From Tubiluchus corallicola (taxonomy: Eukaryota; Priapulida; Priapulimorpha; Priapulimorphida; Tubiluchidae), in the NCBI GenBank assembly GCA_030141605.1, contig JAQGDQ010000086.1, positions 491,418 through 555,417 on the forward strand: a DNA stretch of 64,000 nt. Reading direction: 5' to 3'. Made by a program: the position numbers and the translations under genes. The notes below the pieces were generated by a model. It saw only the letters and a list, made by a program, of their open reading frames with translations, made no database searches and was not told the origin of the DNA. This document shows positions 48,960 through 58,260 of the stretch, piece after piece (positions within the stretch are counted from its first letter, which is position 1; each line of letters starts with the position of its first letter).

Positions 48960-49079
48960 TTGGCAAACATATTTATGATAACTGTGCAAAGAAGAATAAA
49001 AAAAATTAAACAATATATAAATGAATTAAAAATTTATTTACTTACGTGAAAGCGACAACATTGTTGTAACTAGAGCACC
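35358..49079 (-). CDS. CaMKII association (hub) domain protein, seven exons; kinase domain not found
   Basis: The CaMKII hub domain assembles CaMKII into 12- or 14-subunit rings. Joining 49079-49046, 44463-44395, 41614-41525, 40601-40526, 38837-38743, 37112-36998 and 35475-35358 on the minus strand gives 597 nt in one continuous frame, 198 residues plus TAG. It starts inside the calmodulin-binding segment ([11 protein letters not shown]; the two Thr match the T305/T306 sites). A Ser/Gln/Asp-rich linker follows, then the hub: [61 protein letters not shown] and NVHFHRSG. The hub-pocket His and three Arg residues are all kept. Hub exon sizes 76 and 95 nt match vertebrate CAMK2 as I recall. No kinase or RRKLK exon was found up to 58120. 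Divergence within this usually very conserved domain suggests a paralogue. The 5' end is uncertain. Confidence 0.88.
35553..36273. mobile_element. TIR element C, copy 1 (AACTCCTTCAGGACCGCA ends)
   Basis: About 720 bp bounded by AACTCCTTCAGGACCGCA and its inverted form TGCGGTCCTAAAGGAGTT. The left end is preceded by TT and so reads TTAA-CTCC; the right end reads GGAG-TTAT. TTAA-like flanks would suit a piggyBac-type element, but this is not proven. Its interior matches 49280-49959 in inverted orientation (shared words include TCAAGTCTACTCTATTTTT). Non-coding. It lies in the last hub-gene intron. Confidence 0.7.
36610..36895. repeat. 29-30-bp tandem repeat, about nine copies, in a hub-gene intron
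   Basis: The unit is AATTACTACTTTAGCGATATAAGACGTTA with frequent substitutions. About nine units run from 36610 to 36895, roughly 100 bases downstream (in transcript sense) of hub exon 3. Confidence 0.8.
36998..37112 (-). CDS. CaMKII-hub gene hub exon 3 (115 nt)
   Basis: Encodes [20 protein letters not shown] and [17 protein letters not shown], the most diagnostic CaMKII hub stretch. Acceptor CTTTTCAG, donor AG|GTAAGT. Confidence 0.93.
38743..38837 (-). CDS. CaMKII-hub gene hub exon 2 (95 nt)
   Basis: Encodes [20 protein letters not shown] and [11 protein letters not shown]. Acceptor GTCCTTTAACAG, donor ATG|GTAAGG. The pyrimidine tract of the acceptor belongs to a dispersed repeat that starts only a few bases upstream of the exon. 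Confidence 0.92.
38838..39475 (+). mobile_element. Dispersed element A, copy 1
   Basis: Matches 44783-45310 (inverted) and parts of 58770-59765. Landmarks are TTTGGGACATAATTTA on one strand and the terminal words TTAGCATTTCGCTTACCTG and GAGGGTTTTCTTGTGCTTTAA. The left edge (TTAAAGGACAAGAAAAG) begins at the splice acceptor of hub exon 2. Confidence 0.7.
39819..40409. mobile_element. TIR element ending TAGGG, hAT-like
   Basis: Starts TAGGGGCATTAACGATAACG and ends GTATCGTTTAACATCCCTA, imperfect inverted repeats. Flanks AGTGTTGT and CATGTCGT agree at 5 of 8 positions, a possible decayed 8-bp duplication. Several plus-strand ORFs across it have no recognisable family. It lies in a hub-gene intron. 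Confidence 0.6.
40526..40601 (-). CDS. CaMKII-hub gene hub exon 1 (76 nt)
   Basis: Encodes [20 protein letters not shown] and FATY, the first hub helix (RKQEIIKITEQLIEAV in vertebrates). Acceptor TGTTATTCAG, donor TC|GTAAGT. Confidence 0.9.
41525..41614 (-). CDS. CaMKII-hub gene variable-linker exon b (90 nt)
   Basis: Encodes [20 protein letters not shown] and QMAQQSSVN. Acceptor TTCTGTAG, donor ATG|GTACGA. Phase 1 at both ends and 90 nt long, so it is a second skippable cassette. It has no catalytic or hub signature. Confidence 0.75.
41720..42080. mobile_element. Repeat with GGAGTCGGAGT ends
   Basis: Starts near GGTTTGGAGTTGGAGTCGG and ends with GAGTCAGAGCCAGAGTCAGG and ACCGACTCCACGGCCCTG. 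GGAGTCGG and CCGACTCC at the two ends form an inverted pair. This end type is common in small animal DNA elements. No ORF. Confidence 0.5.
42859..43428. mobile_element. Dispersed element D, copy 2
   Basis: Inverted relative of 16629-17233. An 81-codon ORF on the plus strand (42913-43158) shares LLHAFRH, TKTGAV and SDELRT words with the ORF on the minus strand of copy 1. Lies in the hub-gene intron between linker exons a and b. Confidence 0.7.
43615..44125. mobile_element. Degenerate TIR element with TCCGGACATCCGA / ATCCGGTATTCACTATCCGG ends
   Basis: Left terminal GTTGCTCCGGACATCCGATTC and right terminal GAGGAAATCCGGTATTCACTATCCGG, both followed or preceded by ATATTCG/CCGAATCCG words. No coding signature. 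The boundaries are approximate. Confidence 0.4.
44165..44340 (+). repeat. Dispersed repeat family B, copy 2
   Basis: Direct diverged copy of 26545-26690, ending at CTTGGCTTTTCCTTTGAC. Lies directly beside linker exon a of the hub gene (44395). Confidence 0.6.
44395..44463 (-). CDS. CaMKII-hub gene variable-linker exon a (69 nt)
   Basis: Encodes [20 protein letters not shown] and ES, with split codons at both ends (phase 1 in, phase 1 out). Acceptor TTTCTTACAG. The donor is weak: CAG|GTGCCT. Being 69 nt and symmetric, it can be skipped without a frameshift, like the known alternatively spliced CaMKII linker exons. The frame comes from phase continuity and the acidic/serine-rich composition. 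Confidence 0.72.
44783..45310 (-). mobile_element. Dispersed element A, copy 2
   Basis: Reverse complement of 38838-39475 with about 80-90% similarity by eye. Begins AGCACAAGAAAACCCTCCAC and contains TTTTGGGACATAGTTTAGC. Contains no ORF of note. Confidence 0.7.
45730..46050 (+). pseudogene. Non-LTR retrotransposon RT C-terminal remnant (plus strand)
   Basis: One plus-strand frame gives [20 protein letters not shown] and LAQFRKS near 45930-46020. This matches the RxxFWNSLPxEIRxxxSLxxFKxxL tail that closes LINE ORF2 proteins. The ORF is broken by shifts. A LINE-like tail ending in an AATAAA word and (ACT)n occurs nearby at 45500-45530. Confidence 0.6.
48919..48960. repeat. (TA)n microsatellite
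   Basis: Alternating TA with a TTTA interruption, 90 bases downstream (in transcript sense) of the GALVTTML exon. Confidence 0.9.
49046..49079 (-). CDS. CaMKII-hub gene exon encoding [11 protein letters not shown]
   Basis: 34 nt between TGCTTTCAG and AC|GTAAGT. It starts in phase 0 and ends in phase 1. It matches the CaMKII exon encoding GAILTTML, which in other animals follows the RRKLK exon with the same phase. This is the most upstream exon recognised with confidence. Confidence 0.82.
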
Positions 49080-49279
49080 CTGAAAGCAAGAAGAAGAAAT
49101 AAGTCTTGATTAGTACTAAAGAGCTAAACGCAATACAATAATAGTTACTGGTAACAATGACGGTGACAGCAGTAACAACAGCTTGTTTATTTCTTACTGC
49201 AATAAGCATTAATGGGGCCGCGGAGTGTATTATAGCGTTTTATTATAGCGTTTTTTGATAATTGTAAGTTACGATACTA

Positions 49280-49959
49280 CTCCGTTAGGACCCTACCATT
49301 CAATTAGGCCTGTGACTTTTTTGCTACTGTATAAGCATTGACGTAACTAAATGATATCTATTCAGGAGAATCTCGGTTTTTCAATCATGCTATTTGTTTA
49401 AACATTGGTGTGATTTAATTGAAAAAATTAAGAAAAACACACTCTTTTCAGGCATTCCAAATTACCCTATCGAGTAGCTTAGTCTGGTGTATACTTGCGC
49501 GATCGTAGATTACTATTTTATTGATCGCTGCTTGTTACAGCCCAAGCTGTGCAGTGTTCTGCTACTATTCCAGGAAAAACCAACCGATCATCCAAAGACC
49601 AATTAAATTTTTCATCGTTTAACAGGAATTTCTCCTCAAAAATAGAGTAGACTTGAGGCCAAAGTGTATCAGAGTTCTGTGACTGGATAGTTAAATTTTT
49701 CTGCATTAGCCGATTTCACACAGTACTTTGTTACAGTGCAAACAGTGCAGTTACTGAAAGCTTTTTCCGTTTTTTCGTCAAAAATCGATTTTTCATTTGT
49801 CTAAGATAAGCAAATGCATTTCATATATAATTCTGCAAGAAAATACATTTGTGTGAGGAGTAGAAAGCTACAAAAATTATCAAATATATCGTTGCTTAGT
49901 AAGAGCAGTTTTTCACCAACCCATACAAAATACAGCAAATGCTTACGGTCGTGAAGGAG
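49280..49959. mobile_element. TIR element C, copy 2
   Basis: Starts CTCCGTTAGGACCCTAC and ends CGGTCGTGAAGGAG; inverted relative to 35553-36273. Shared interior includes AAAAATAGAGTAGACTTGAG. The two copies bracket the seven recognised hub exons. Confidence 0.65.
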
Positions 49960-51137
49960 TTCAGCGACTGTAAGACTGCAACTTCTGTGGAACCACAGGG
50001 CGAAAATCACCCAAAAACAGACAATTAACGCCAATCCGAAACAATTAGAAATTTTAAGCTGATGATGAGCTCGAACAGCCTCGTGCTACACGTTTTTCTG
50101 TACATATTCATTCATCTCGTCACTTGTCTTCACTTGAACTTGATCAAATTACAGCAATAGACTACAAGAACACAGAACGGAATTAATTAAAGCCAAGCGT
50201 ATAGTAATTACCAGTAGAAATTAGGACAGCTAAAGAGCAAATGTCATGAAGACAGCTTATGGCCGACATAACCTATAGCATTTTTGTAACACTGTAGCTT
50301 GTGTATTTATTTGTGTTTGTTTGCTTTGTTTCTGTGTATTCAGTTATTGAAATTTTAGACACCGCGTAGTCTTACTGTTTAGTCTTGTTAACGTTTTTAA
50401 TTCTGTCGCGATATTTTAGATATTTTTGCGAGGTGTCGTTAAATATCGTCTATAGATTAAGACGCTATACAAAATAGATATTATTATTATTATTATTGTT
50501 GTTGTTATTATTATTTGTTTCTTTATTTGTTTGATTGTTTGTATGTTCGTTTGTTTATTTTTTTCGTTCTACCCGTTTATTTGTTTATAAGCTATGTACC
50601 TTTTTAGCAGATTTTTTTATACAGTTTGGCCGCATTAATAAACTGATTTTCAAAATTTAACGACTAGCTAGGAAAGAAAACTAGCTGCTTTTCTAAGAGT
50701 CGATATTAGACAGCCGGAATTATTTTAACCAAATTTGAGACGTGGTGTCTTCTATCAATGTCGTAAATAACCGGAAGCAGCACAGCAGATGAAGCAACCC
50801 AATCGTTCTTCTGGCGATCATCTATAAATCTACTTTAAAGGAACAGCATTGCCTATTTTGGCTGGTAAGCACACTCATTGTCATTACTCAGTCATTCTCT
50901 TGCAAGTACAATGCGATGCTGGTCACAAAACCACCGTGATAAATTGTAAATATATATATATATATATAGTCTTTATTTGCCATTAAAATACATTGATAAT
51001 CACGGAAAAAAGACTTTACAGAGATGCTAAAGGCAAATGCGTCAGTACAATCTAAACTACTGTGCAGTAACGAAAAGTAATGACGAATAAAAACAAAACA
51101 TATTTACTGTTCAGAAATATTAAAAATTATGATTTAA

Positions 51138-51467
51138 TTAATATCTCCATGGATACATGCTGTCGTACTGATGTGACGGTATTTCATATTTGGTTAATAT
51201 TAATGATTTTAATTTTGTTTTAAATGCTGATAGGGACCTAATTTGCTTAATCTGTAATGGTAGAGAATTACAAAGTAGAATTGCTTGCTTGATTACAGAG
51301 TTTGTTCCATAGTGGGTATTTGTCCCAATTTGTTTTAGATTACTTGTTCTGGAATTGATTACAGGATTTGGAAAAAAGGTAGATCTGTTATTCTGAAATG
51401 GTTTGCTGATGTTGTTAATGTGTTTAAATAATAAAAAGTAGAGTAAAATATTCTTTGTGTGCTTCAA
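51138..51467 (-). pseudogene. Non-LTR retrotransposon RT C-terminal fragment
   Basis: A 109-codon minus-strand ORF with the LINE ORF2 tail pattern: NLKQIGTNTHYGTNSVIKQA followed by ILLCNSLPLQIKQIRSLSAF and KTKLKSLIL. The upstream RT catalytic part is missing. Distinct in sequence from the 20.2-kb and 45.7-kb remnants, so at least two LINE lineages left tails here. Confidence 0.75.
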
Positions 51468-53549
51468 TGATTGGAAGTTTTAAAGTTTTTCTTTTGTTAG
51501 TTGTCGAAGCTTTGAATTTTTGTCTACCAGTCTTACGTTTGTCTGAGTACCCGGCTATCAATCTCACACGAGAACTCGCAAAAACACGAGAACGCGTAAT
51601 GAAAAGAATGAATCATTGGCATTAGAATGGACAAGATTTGAGTAAATTAGATCATATTGCTCCGGCCACCAGCAGTTCAATATTATTAAATTATGTTACA
51701 ATGTGCTAGGCCACAAATTTCACTATTACTGAAACATATAGTAGCACAACAACAAACTGCTGTGCTATAGTGACGACAACACTAATAACTGTGAAGATTA
51801 ATGTGTGCTGTACATCGCAATGAATTCTTACACTCAGTCATTCTTAAAATATTAACTCTTACAGCGGGGATAACCCAATCCAGTTAATTAAACCCGAGTT
51901 CGCGTATAAGTTTAGAAACTGCTAAAATGCAGCTGTGCTCTGTCTTTCACAACTAAGCAACAGCTGCATAACAGCCTCACTAAGAGTCACTCAAATTTGC
52001 CCAAGTAAATTCTCACAACTAAATAAGAGCAAGTTAAACTGGCCTTGTCGGTATTGTCTATTTATAACTTGCTGTATTCTGCAGAACAAAATCGAAATTT
52101 GAAGTCTTTCTCAACACTGAAATAAAATTTATGTATGACGCCAACTCATTGTTACGAAGTACTAATTCAAATCACTTAACTGCAAGTTCAGCAGTCAAGA
52201 GTTGTACGTGTGCCACGATACCTATTCAATCTTAATTTCCCAACTCGACCAACGACTTACCAACTTTTCTGGCTCTTGCTAAACCCAAAAGCACTTTAGA
52301 ATTAGTTTGTTTATTTTTGGAATCGTGCGTGTGGGCGTACGCCCAACGAACTTGTTAAACATTTGAGTTTAGTCGGGTATTGACGAAACTCTAATGTGAG
52401 GTGTGTCAACACAACTTCAAATTTGAATGTTAGGTCTATCCACTAACAATATTAGTGTTTTTGTGTTTTTATTAAACAATGTCGACAACATTGTTGTTCG
52501 TTAATTTGCTATTCACTTCTAAAAGCGGCAGTCAAATAATTTTTATGTCAAGCTTCCATGTTTTTGAACCACGCGCCTTCAGTATACTTTATCACCTAAG
52601 GTGAAATATAATTATGAAGACTATACAGTACTCCTTGTCTATTTACGTTGAACACGCATACATAACAAGAAATCATTTAGATTATTTCAAGTCACTAAAA
52701 GATTATTTTAACTGTTTATTAACCGTAAAGTTGCTTATTCTCTTAGAAGTAGAGTATTAATTTCTAGCAATGCTTTTGTGAGTGGTATTGTAAATAGTGA
52801 CTGTTTGTTTTATATAAAACTACATAACAAATGATTAAATCTACTATTTTGTTAATTATATGTAAATAGTAATTGCGTTATTGTAATTTTTTGCAATTAT
52901 TGTACTGTTGTTGTATTGTATTATTTTGTATTGTTATACTAACTGTCGTTATATGAGCAATGTTTGCAATAAAAGCTTTACTTCTTACTTACTTTGAGAA
53001 TTGTCATGTCCAGGAAAATAATTACATACATACATGTATAACATGTGCGGAATTCACTAATACCAACATTTTTCAAAATGACAGCCATACTTGTGATAAA
53101 TGAACTATTTTTCGTAAATAACATCAAGCACAAAAGATAATTAAGCAAACGTTTATCATAAAAAGGCAGCAATACCTACCTAAAGAAATATACCAGTCAC
53201 ACAGAGGCAGAAACACAAAAAGGTTGTTACTCTCTGAACATTAATAAGTACAATACTGAAAGTACATTATTAGCAAAATGCATAAGCTAAAGTTCACACT
53301 AACATGAACTTTAGACAGCATACGTTTACGCCTACCAGCTTTGATCTAGGGACATACTATTCACAAGTATGAAACATGTTACGTGATAACTCTCAATATA
53401 TGTAAACGTGAAAGATTATCGTTCAGCAGAATGTGACCTTGGAGTCGGAAAGAAAAAGTCTAGCAACGCAAAAAGGAAACTGATATTTGTTTCATACAAG
53501 CGTGAGCGTGTCAGTCTGGCTGCTTGACGCCGGAAGCAACCGGCTGCCA

Positions 53550-53785
53550 TTGCAGTAGTAGAAACAGCAGCAGCAGTGACAACAGCAGTAGAAAACAACA
53601 GCAGCAGTGGCAGTGGCAGCAGCAACAGCAACAGCGACAACAACGACAGCAGCGACGACGACAACAACAACAACAGCAGCAGAAAAAACAGCAACAACAG
53701 CTGCAGAAAACAATAACAACAGCAAAAAAAAAACAAAAACGACAACATCAGCAAGAACAACAACAAAAACATTTACAAGCAAGTG
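53550..53785. repeat. CAG/CAA/CGA trinucleotide-rich tract
   Basis: About 235 bases of CAG, CAA and CGA triplets on the plus strand. Frames read as poly-Gln, poly-Thr or, on the minus strand, poly-Leu and poly-Val. With all frames open and no flanking exon signals I treat it as a microsatellite cluster rather than a polyQ exon. Confidence 0.75.
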
Positions 53786-55102
53786 TATAACTGCAAAGAC
53801 TCAACGTGTAACCTCTAATTTAGCCATAATTGTTTGGTTAGTGAACTCTGGATAAAGGTAGCAGCCAGTCATAAAGTTTATAAGAACCACAGACAGCAGT
53901 CCTTCTCTCACTATACGACCATACTGGTATCTGGGATAGGCCTACTAATGTTAGCACCCTAGTAGACCAAGATGCCTTAAACAATATCATCAAATCTGGT
54001 GACATTATTCACTAGTGTCACCTTTAACCAGGACGAAAGGTCAAAGTCATACACTTTTTTCTGTGCTAAAGAATAGCGTATGCTAAGGTAACCGAATTTG
54101 GTGAGTTTATTCATATGCTAAAATCCACAATATCCGACATAAACACAGAGGTAAAAAGTCATCAAAGATAAAAAAAATTCAGGTCACGAATAATATCACT
54201 AAAACTTACCGAGGCTAAATTAGTGCAAAACACTGAAAATGGGAGTGTGCCCAGCAGCACAGGAAACAGAGCGTTAATGAGTGATGGTAATTAGTGTTCA
54301 GTAGCAGGGGCAACAGCAGCAGAGTACTTTTAAAGAGTGACAAGTGGACACAGGTCATTCACAGTATCCAGTTACAAAGATATGTTTTCACCTGGTACGA
54401 AAAAGGAGAGCTATAGTGGTTTGCCGTCAAAGGTCAAGGAATGGAAAATTCTGGTTCTCCTTTATTTGAAAGAGTTTTTGCCATCAAAGTGACCTTGACC
54501 ACTATAACCCAAGTCCCTACTTATAAATGCTCATTTTAAGTAGACAAAATATCTGTGCCTTATATGACTTAGGCGGCAAGTTAGGTCTAAAAGTATAGGT
54601 ATGCCATAAATTGGCCCTACCTATACATGGGAAACGAAAAACCTGAAGTCTGGTGATATTGGGCATTGGCAGTTTTCTGTCAAAGATGGGCAGACAGAGC
54701 AGACGAATGATCAAACATTAGGCCTATGACTCAAATCAGATTGTATGTTACATTATTATACTGCATTCGTGAAGTTGTAAATTCACTCAAGACCACATCA
54801 AGCCTTACTTAAAATGTAATGTGTCTACAGCATGCAAACCGTTAGATAACATGTCAAGTCTTAACCTTGGGCACTATCCTGTAGAAGTGGTTACGTGCAT
54901 AGCCGAATGTCTTATAATCTTATTTCGATAATTTTCATAAATTTAGTGGCATAACAGTTGCGTAAATCTTAAATTAGCAAGCGAATGTTCAGTTTTTTTC
55001 TGTTTCTTTTTACCTTTGATAGAGCTCAAATTCATAAGCTACACTGCAGGTTCTCCCAGCATCGAAAAAAGATAAAAAATCAGACAAGGTATATTTACTT
55101 AC

Positions 55103-55225
55103 CGTATTGACTATTAGAGATATAAGGCAACATCCTACTGCTATACACATCACATCGCCTGAAAGAGCTGACGAAAAGCATTTGTTGAGAAAGCATATTA
55201 ACTGTTCCACGAGAGCACGAAGCAT
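55103..55225 (-). CDS. Candidate first exon of the CaMKII-hub gene: short hydrophobic N-terminus
   Basis: An ATG at 55225 opens 41 codons that end exactly at a consensus donor (ACG|GTAAGT) in phase 0. That is the phase required by the GALVTTML exon at 49079. The peptide reads MLRALVEQLICFLNKCFSSA then LSGDVMCIAVGCCLISLIVN plus T, with a hydrophobic segment (VMCIAVGCCLISLIV) long enough for a monotopic or marginal membrane anchor. Vertebrate alphaKAP is made the same way: a hydrophobic leader exon inside the CAMK2A gene spliced to linker and hub exons. Against it: a second frame is open over the same bases, an internal CTCTTTCAG could make part of it intron, and the hydrophobic stretch could be chance. 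Treat as a hypothesis. Confidence 0.3.
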
Positions 55226-56082
55226 GATAACAGTCACTGTTGCTCACAGCCATGATATTTCCTATACATCGGACATTCCTCCGGAAAACAGCTCCTGAAG
55301 AAAAGCTTTACTAGGCGCAGCAAACCGATCAAAGGCAAAACTTTCTTTTTTCTCAAAATCTAATGAAAATTGAGGTTCTCACTCTCGCTATCTGGTTCTA
55401 AAACATTAATGTTTTATCTTAAGCATGTATTTCCCAGTGAAAGCAAGAAACACTGCCGTAAGCAGTGTGTAATAATAAAGCGTTTAATTGGTGGAATTGA
55501 TTAGTTGCGACTGGTAATTACACTGTATTAACTGGCTTCGCTACAGCCTGCAGGCTTCATGCTTTCAGCACCGGCTTCATACTGCGATCTGACTACCATC
55601 TGGCATTTACAAAAGCAATTAATATGTAACTGACAACCAAACCATATGTTTGTGTTAGAGACGACGAAGCCCTACCAAAGAAATGGTCGTGTTTAGCTAC
55701 CTACATCATTTTTTGGAAGGTCTTAGACAGCCATTGTCGTTCGCTTATAGGTATTTGTGTATTTAAACAATTCCACAAATTTTACTTTTGACTGACTATT
55801 ATTTAAAGTGACTCACGAAAATTTAGTTCTTCCAGAATTAAATATGCCTGCCTAAACAAAACCCAAGACTATTATTAAAAGTACGTATACATGTATTGAC
55901 CGCTACTAGTTTTGAATGCTATGTATATTTAAAGTATGAATGTGTTAGGTGATAACCCCAAGTTTACCAATAATCATTAGCAAGTAGAGCACGGAATTAA
56001 TGAAAAATCTTACAATGAAAGCAGAAATTTGGATGATATGGACATTAATGTATATATATATATACTATGAATAAATAAATAA

Positions 56083-56084
<2 letters not shown>

Positions 56085-56120
<36 letters not shown>
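56085..56120. repeat. (TA)n microsatellite
   Basis: About 18 TA units following an AAATA-rich stretch. A nearby GTATATCTAAGGC/ATATCGTCGTTAG segment is related to 24930-24990 in part. Confidence 0.85.
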
Positions 56121-56124
<4 letters not shown>

Positions 56125-56324
56125 GTATATCTAAGGCTATATATGTGTATAATATGTATATATCGTCGTTAGAGTGGCTACAGAAATATGGGTTAACAAA
56201 ATGTTCCCTTACATATTCCTTTTAAAATGGATAAAAATGGATAAATAGATGAAATTATTATATGCATAATAACAATACGTCAGCATCAGTTTCAAACAAC
56301 TTGCAGCAAGTTATCATTTAAAAA

Positions 56325-56401
56325 CAGACACACAAACAAACAAACAAACAAACAAACAAACAAACAGACAAACAAACAAACAAACAAACAAACAAACAAA
56401 T
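56325..56401. repeat. (CAAA)n microsatellite
   Basis: About 18 CAAA tetranucleotides with two CAGA variants. Confidence 0.95.
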
Positions 56402-56899
56402 AATTGAAATATTTGGCATAACATAAATCATGCTAGAAAACATTTTGTTTATTTTCATTGTTTCAGTAGTAGTAACGTTAGACAGCATAACCTAAGTTCA
56501 CATATTCAACAACTATATTCTACGTTCATAAATGCATTAAAATAAAAAAAATGTGATAGCAATAATATCTGCGAAAAATTATTTTAATATACCTTACAAA
56601 TTAAATCTAGGCGTACGAAAAGGAACACCATTAGTGCTTCTCGTAACTCAAGAGATTAAGACATGTTTAAAAAATAACAGTTGCTTAAATCTTTAAACTT
56701 TCCCGAGAAGCAATGCCGTGTTTTTTATTTGAAGCAAGATAGGCTACTCTAATAATTAATAAGGTATCGGAAATCATAGAAGTAATAATACATGACCGCA
56801 AATTAATAAAAGTGCTGCATGTGTTGTAATAATATAAGTTAATAAAACATACAAACTTACAAGCAGTTAATCATAACACTATTTGCATATCCATTTTTT

Positions 56900-57330
56900 C
56901 AGTAGCTTAATGTGGTGATCCACAAGGCTCTATAGGCCTATTTGGACCACTCCTAAAACATTCCTTGCAGATAAACCACGTTAATTCACTGCTGAGGCAA
57001 AAATACCCATTTTGATTCATTTTCACAAGGCTGGATAGTGGACGATCTACTACATTTGAATTTCATTAATTTTATTATCATTATTAATCATACAAAGTCA
57101 CTAGCAGCTAATTACAATAGCATTTGGCTAGCTAATGTGGTGTTCCAGAAGGCTGTATTCGCCTATTTGGACCACTCCTATACATTCCATTTATATATAA
57201 ACGATGTTAATTCAGCACTAATGCATAAACAGCCGATTAAGTTTTTTTTGGTAATTAATTCGTTTTCACAAGGCTCGACTATCTATTCGCCATGCTCTGA
57301 ATACATTTATACCTTAGAGGTTAATGTGTG
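56900..57330 (+). pseudogene. Two degenerate copies of a LINE reverse-transcriptase motif
   Basis: At about 56911 the plus strand reads CGDPQGSIGLFGPLL and at about 57137 CGVPEGCIRLFGPLLYI, then in another frame YINDVN. These are decayed forms of the GVPQGSxLGPLLFxxYINDL block of non-LTR reverse transcriptases. The two copies are about 226 bp apart and share flanking words (ATTTGGACCACTCCTA, TTTTCACAAGGCT), so they are a tandem duplication of a dead fragment. Confidence 0.7.
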
Positions 57331-58119
57331 GCACATTTTATTTCAACAATGATACTAGCTTTCAACGTGCTTATATTACCGTTGTACTTTTGTATACATA
57401 TGTGATGAGAAATAGATAACTTATAACATAAATTTGCTATTAAAACATAAAGTTAATTCATTAAACTTAACTACGAAAATGTTCACAATAAGCCCTGTGC
57501 CTAAAGCAAACATTTGCAGTTAGAAAATAATAGAACAGAGCAATTTGAAACCAGTGTAACAAACGTTTTCAAACTAAAGCAAAACAATTTTGCAGCCCTC
57601 AACTGGTTGATCTAACAAGAATGACTAGGTTTCACTAGAAAGCCCTCTTTGTTAAAGCGTGTTTTATCTAGGCTACTACAACGCTCCTACAAGGCTACTA
57701 CAATGTACACGTGGATTTGCACATTATGGCTACTTAACTATTCTGTAAGACCGACATCTTACGACAATTGGCCTCAACGTTCATCTAATTTATCATAATT
57801 AATCAACATCTAAACTCAAATACCTATACTAAAATGTCATGCTAAAACTCTATAATCTGTAATCCTTTTGCCTATAATCTCTACTATGTTCTACTAAATC
57901 TCTACTACTCTACTACTATAACCTCTATAATGTTCATACTAAATGTATACGTAATGATACTTTCTTTAAACAAGTCTATTTAGTAATCTGTCGCGTTCAA
58001 CGAATAGTTCTCTTGTTGATTCGCAGATGGCACCACCTAACAGTAAAGGTTAGTTGTATTTTCATTGCTCCATTCTCACTCAGCGAAATGTGATTAAACC
58101 AACCCAAAAGCAATGGTGT

Positions 58120-58260
58120 TTAAGCGCGCCGGAAGTGACGTATCCGGGAGACAGTGGACGTAGTAGTGCTCCCTTGGTGTCGATTCATGGATTTGAGTTT
58201 TGACATCGTTGTTTCCGCTTCCTCTGCTCTGGTCTCTGCTTCTTCCAGCTCACACTGAAC
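58120..58260 (-). CDS. Myosin-rod gene last exon (141 nt)
   Basis: 46 codons plus TAA: VQCELEEAETRAEEAETTMS then KLKSMNRHQGSTTTSTVSRI and RHFRRA. Acceptor ATTTTTGCAG. VQCELEEAETRAEEAE is the direct equivalent of VQHELEEAEERADIAE near the end of muscle myosins, which fixes the join to SKFKK. Confidence 0.88.
   Translation of the reverse strand, partial: VQCELEEAETRAEEAETTMSKLKSMNRHQGSTTTSTVSRIRHFRRA

Larger units (their letters stand above)
49080..58119. other. 9 kb between the hub gene and the myosin-rod 3' end; no kinase exon recognised
   Basis: I searched the minus strand for CaMKII kinase landmarks (DLKPEN, DFGLA, GTPGYLSPE, FNARRKLK) and found none. Contents are element C copy 2, LINE remnants at 51.1-51.5 and 56.9-57.3 kb, a CAG/CAA tract, AT and CAAA microsatellites, and the candidate exon at 55.1 kb. 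By-eye search can miss short or diverged exons. Confidence 0.55.

Noticed and set aside
52978-53172. Minus-strand ORF ending ILK before GTAAGT, a candidate exon upstream of GALVTTML
   Set aside because: The donor lies in the (TTAC)n tail that follows AATAAAAGC, a LINE/SINE 3' end on the plus strand; the peptide bears no likeness to FNARRKLK.
53524-53855. Possible polyglutamine protein
   Set aside because: All frames are open across a CAG/CAA/CGA microsatellite and flanks show no exon signals.
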